64,000 bases of DNA from Liolophura sinensis (taxonomy: Eukaryota; Mollusca; Polyplacophora; Chitonida; Chitonidae): the NCBI RefSeq assembly GCF_032854445.1, contig NC_088295.1, forward strand, positions 14,745,385 to 14,809,384. The letters run 5' to 3'. The position numbers and the translations under genes are program-made. Under the pieces are notes generated by a model. It did no database searches. It had not been told where the DNA came from and saw only the letters and a list, made by a program, of their open reading frames with translations. How positions within the stretch are numbered: the first letter of the stretch is position 1; the number at the start of each line of letters is the position of its first letter. Of the stretch, positions 60,502 to 64,000 are shown piece after piece.

Positions 60502-63170
60502 AAAAAACAAAACAAAACAAAAAAAAATCAGTATAGATGAAGACCGAATGAACAGGCCTCCCAGTGTGGTGCACAGTGATCTGCTCTACAGTCACTTCAG
60601 ACAGAAAACAGACTTCATGTGACAGTTACCCTTATCCACTGGTGTTTTCCGAGTTTTATAGATCTCTTCTCAATTCCATTACACCAGCTTTGAAATCCAT
60701 CTTATGTTTATTATATGTCCACTACCACATAAAACTGTGGGATGTTCCTCCCTGGGGCACTTGACAGGTTCCCGTGTATTCTCCCACATTCACTGTGTAC
60801 ATAGTTCTCCAGCCTTCTGTGTTGGAGTGACTGCATGGAATCCCAGTCGGAGGCCAGCTGTCTTCTTGGTCAAGGGGAGATAACCCTGTGTCTTGCGGTC
60901 GGACTACTGGAGACGGTTATTTATTGAACAAGAAGCTGAAGTGTATTGATGATAGCGAACATGACGAGGTAGACATGGATGGTTTCACAGATTATCACTT
61001 GAGTTTGAACTATATACTCATGACATAACATGGATTATTATCAGTTACACTGCATGTGACTTAGCAGTTAAGAAAAGGGTGAAAGTGTTTGGATGTCTAC
61101 AGAGAAAACAACAGCTGACAACACAAGTAACACTATGTTAGCCATGTGGTTGGTCTAAATGTTTATCTTCTTGCTGACAATAATCTGAAGTTTTCCTGTT
61201 AACTGACTCGTTTACTATCATAAAGCTTCACATTCAAACTGTTACCAGTTGAATTTCATCGCATTGTGTAACTGTTATCTTACCTTTCCCAAACCACTGT
61301 CGTACTGGACACAGTATGTTTATGTTGTTACCTATTGCATGTGTCAAAGGCCGGCCTACATTCTGGGAATGTTTGTAGCCATTTTCTGGTGGTGTTCATC
61401 CTGCTCTTGCCAGTTCCACCTCTGTCCTGTGTCGACTGTGAGTGCTCTACACCTGGTGGCCATACTTCTCCATTTCATGGCAACGAGGAACCTCATACAA
61501 AGTAGTTAACCAATTTGCCATCTATTATTAGAAGTGTTAGTAAAGTGTGAATTTACCTGTTGACTTTAAAGAGTGTTTATTTGTTTGAAGTCAAGTGTTA
61601 CATGCTGGAAGCTACTATTGTTACTTTGTCATCACTGCCATATTTGTTTTCTTCTTTTAGTACATTTTTTATCTCGAGTTAAAGTGTAGGTGTGATATTT
61701 TTTGTTTGTACCCTCTATATAATGTGAAACCTTACCAGTGCTAATTATATTTGGTTTCCTTTTCTTTTTCTCTACGAAAACAAGTTTTCAGCAGTAGCAT
61801 TACAGTTAATGCTACAGAGGATGTATACCTTTTTTTTTTTTTTTGACTACTAAACTGTGTGATTGTATTGAAAACTGTGATGTAGTGCTTTGTTGGCAGT
61901 TTTGGAAAAAGCTTAGAAAATTTCTGTGTTGTGGGTTCCAAGATGAATTTTCAGTGGTGAAGAATGAACACTCAGATTGCATGCGAATATTTTATATTTG
62001 CTTTTATGAATTAGTCGGCAAATCACCTGTTTTTGGTCTTACATGACTTTTTGCCATTGCCATGGCCAATTTTGCCATGAATTAGCCATTGCGTTGCCTG
62101 TTAAAATGCTATTGCAGTTCTACATGGTACAGTGGCAAATGGTGTTCGTAGGTCATATCAGGTGAATAGCGTAATGTTAAATTACAGTGTTCTGTGTTTT
62201 ATTTCTCCATGAATCCTGATGGCTTGTGGAATGGTGTAATCTAACCACATCATAAATCCAGATATTGAATATTTATTATTATTATCTATTTGAATTGCTG
62301 TTAAGTACTGTGGTTGTGAGCAAGTTGTTGGACATTTTACACTTTTGCAATTTACAGTTTTTATCTTCAAAAACAATTTAGATGTTGTAGTGTACACACA
62401 ATATAATTAAAACAGTTAATTATACACACAATAAGTGTTTGTTGACCTAAAAAGCACCATTCAGCACAAAATAATTCATTCTAAGTGACACAGTTAATGA
62501 ATTATTAGTGGTAGTTGTTGCAAGTACATGTCATAGTATAGTCATGTCTCAAGCATTTTCATTGTTACATTGCAGAAGAAAAGAGGGAAAAAGTTCCAAA
62601 AAAAAAAAAAAAAGGAAAAAAAATTTTTTAAAGACTTAGTATCTTATATTGTACGTGGATAGCTTCCTAATGTACTGTTCCTGCTGATAACTCGGCAGTG
62701 TATATTTCTACCATACTTGACCTGGAGATTTACCCTGAGCCTTTGAACATGGCTCATCTTGAGGTGATGTAAAAACTTCACAGCTGGCATAATGTTCTGG
62801 GGTGGGCTGTGACAGACTGGACTTGGGGACCTGCACTGCTCAACTTGACAGGACCTACTAGTGTAAATAAAAATGGCTAAAATATTAATATATTTATAGG
62901 TGGTCTGTGGTAAGACTTCCTCCCTTATTTTCCAATGCTACCAAATACTGAGGCTTACTGTACAAACTATTAGGGAAATTACCCCTTGTATGTATAATAA
63001 TGCCTTGTATAGAAGATTTTATTAACATTATTACCTTCGATGTTTTCAAATTTTACTCGATCTTTTTTCATTATTTTGTCTATTTGTCAGGACATATTTG
63101 TTGTAAATCATGCATGTATTCATACTTGTCAACATTTAAGTGTTCAAAATAAACCAAGAAAAATTACTCG
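60502..63170 (+). other. PPP3CA: Calcineurin A 3' UTR
   Basis: It begins with an A-rich stretch directly after the stop codon. Polyadenylation signals AATAAA occur at 62866-62871 and 63148-63153. The latter is followed about 40 bp later by a GU/U-rich element (GTGTGTTTTGTTTTTGTTTC), a good cleavage context. Long A and T runs occur at about 61830 and 62600. The 3' end is predicted, not observed. Confidence 0.6.
63148..63153 (+). terminator. PPP3CA: Probable distal polyadenylation signal of calcineurin A
   Basis: Canonical AATAAA with a GU-rich downstream element near 63190. A weaker-context AATAAA at 62866-62871 may give a shorter 3' UTR. Confidence 0.55.
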
Positions 63171-63689
63171 CCCTTGAAATAAGAAGACTGGTGTGTTTTG
63201 TTTTTGTTTCCAGGGATTTGTTTTTGATTATGGACCGTATTTAACCAAAAAGTAGCATGTTTTCCTTGATTCTGATTGATTCATCCACCTTATAAATTAA
63301 GTTTTTGGTGAAGTTGGATTAATTTATCTGAAAAACTTAGTGGTGTCATGAAAAGTACCAGTTCAGGGCCTTTGTGCTTCTGAAAGTGGATTTTTACATA
63401 CCAAACTTAGGCGAAATACAGTAATTTATGGTGTAATTTTTCTATTAAAATTATTATATATGGTGGAAATACTCTAAATCTCCTTCCTGCCTGTATCAAG
63501 ACTGTGCAAAGCTGTGAACTTGCTTGTTCTTTGTTTATTACTTCACAATTATTGGTGTACATGTACTCATAAAACATATATGAAGTACACACGCACTGCA
63601 ACATAACAGAAGAAAACGATCCACTCTGCTGTCATTTGGACTGTCTGTGTAGCTTGTCTCTTAAGTCTGGTCATTCCAAGACTTTATAA

Positions 63690-63833
63690 ATGGTACTTGG
63701 TGTTCAGCCCTGATACTTCAGTGGCAGCAGCACTTTGGCAGCATGGACTCCCCCTGCCACAAGAAGACACAGTATATGCACACACATAATGACCTCTTCA
63801 TCATGTGACTGAAAAACTAAGTATGACAACCTC
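63690..63833 (+). mobile_element. SINE family B, 3' half
   Basis: GATACTTCAGTGGCAGCAGC, TGGACTCCCCCTGCCACAAG, AAGACACAGTATATGCACAC and ATGTGACTGAAAAACTAAGT match the 3' half of the copy at 37197. The tRNA-like head is absent. Confidence 0.75.
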
Positions 63834-64000
63834 TAAAATACTTCATGGGTATTGATGATAGATTTTAGTATCAAATAGTAACCTGAAAAGTATACATGAA
63901 AGCTCACATCTGTATATAAAAAAAAAAAAAAAAGCCCAGACACAATCGCGAACAGATGGACAAAAGCACTATACCATTAGGCAGAGTGTATAAAAATGGA

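Overview
This is nuclear DNA from an invertebrate animal. The two genes have many short, phase-consistent exons with GT-AG introns. The surroundings are AT-rich, with microsatellites, tandem repeats and tRNA-derived SINEs of the kind common in molluscs and other lophotrochozoans. The species cannot be fixed from the sequence alone. There is no bacterial gene organisation, operon or CRISPR array.

Layout. (1) 327-3726, minus strand: the first five coding exons of an MBOAT7-type lysophosphatidylinositol acyltransferase, 289 codons and 2 nt. The catalytic C-terminal part lies beyond the left edge. (2) 3727-34716: about 31 kb with no coding exon that I recognise. It holds SINE copies, a 54-bp-arm foldback, an 18-copy 41-bp satellite array, an 8-copy 71-bp hairpin-forming array, G-quadruplex candidates and scattered CRE palindromes, with a cluster about 1.4 kb upstream of the next gene's start codon. 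(3) 34717-60501, plus strand: a complete calcineurin A gene (catalytic subunit of protein phosphatase 2B), 13 coding exons and 484 residues. Every junction was placed by frame and splice consensus. The 3' UTR runs to about 63.17 kb. (4) 63170-64000: downstream flank with a SINE fragment.

The two genes diverge from a long spacer. One modifies membrane phosphoinositides. The other is the Ca2+/calmodulin-activated phosphatase. I see no sign that they are co-regulated.

The most interesting signals are mobile-element insertions at calcineurin A splice sites. A SINE at the exon 11 donor has a 12-bp target-site duplication that copies the 5' splice site itself. Use of the distal donor, or intron retention, would stop the protein at about 419 residues, before the autoinhibitory segment. 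A second SINE ends about 20 nt before exon 3. A piggyBac-like element with a TTAA duplication and three 14-bp palindromes spaced exactly 43 bp apart ends 50 bp before exon 2. A 54-nt phase-compatible open segment in intron 4 may be an unannotated cassette exon inside the phosphatase domain.
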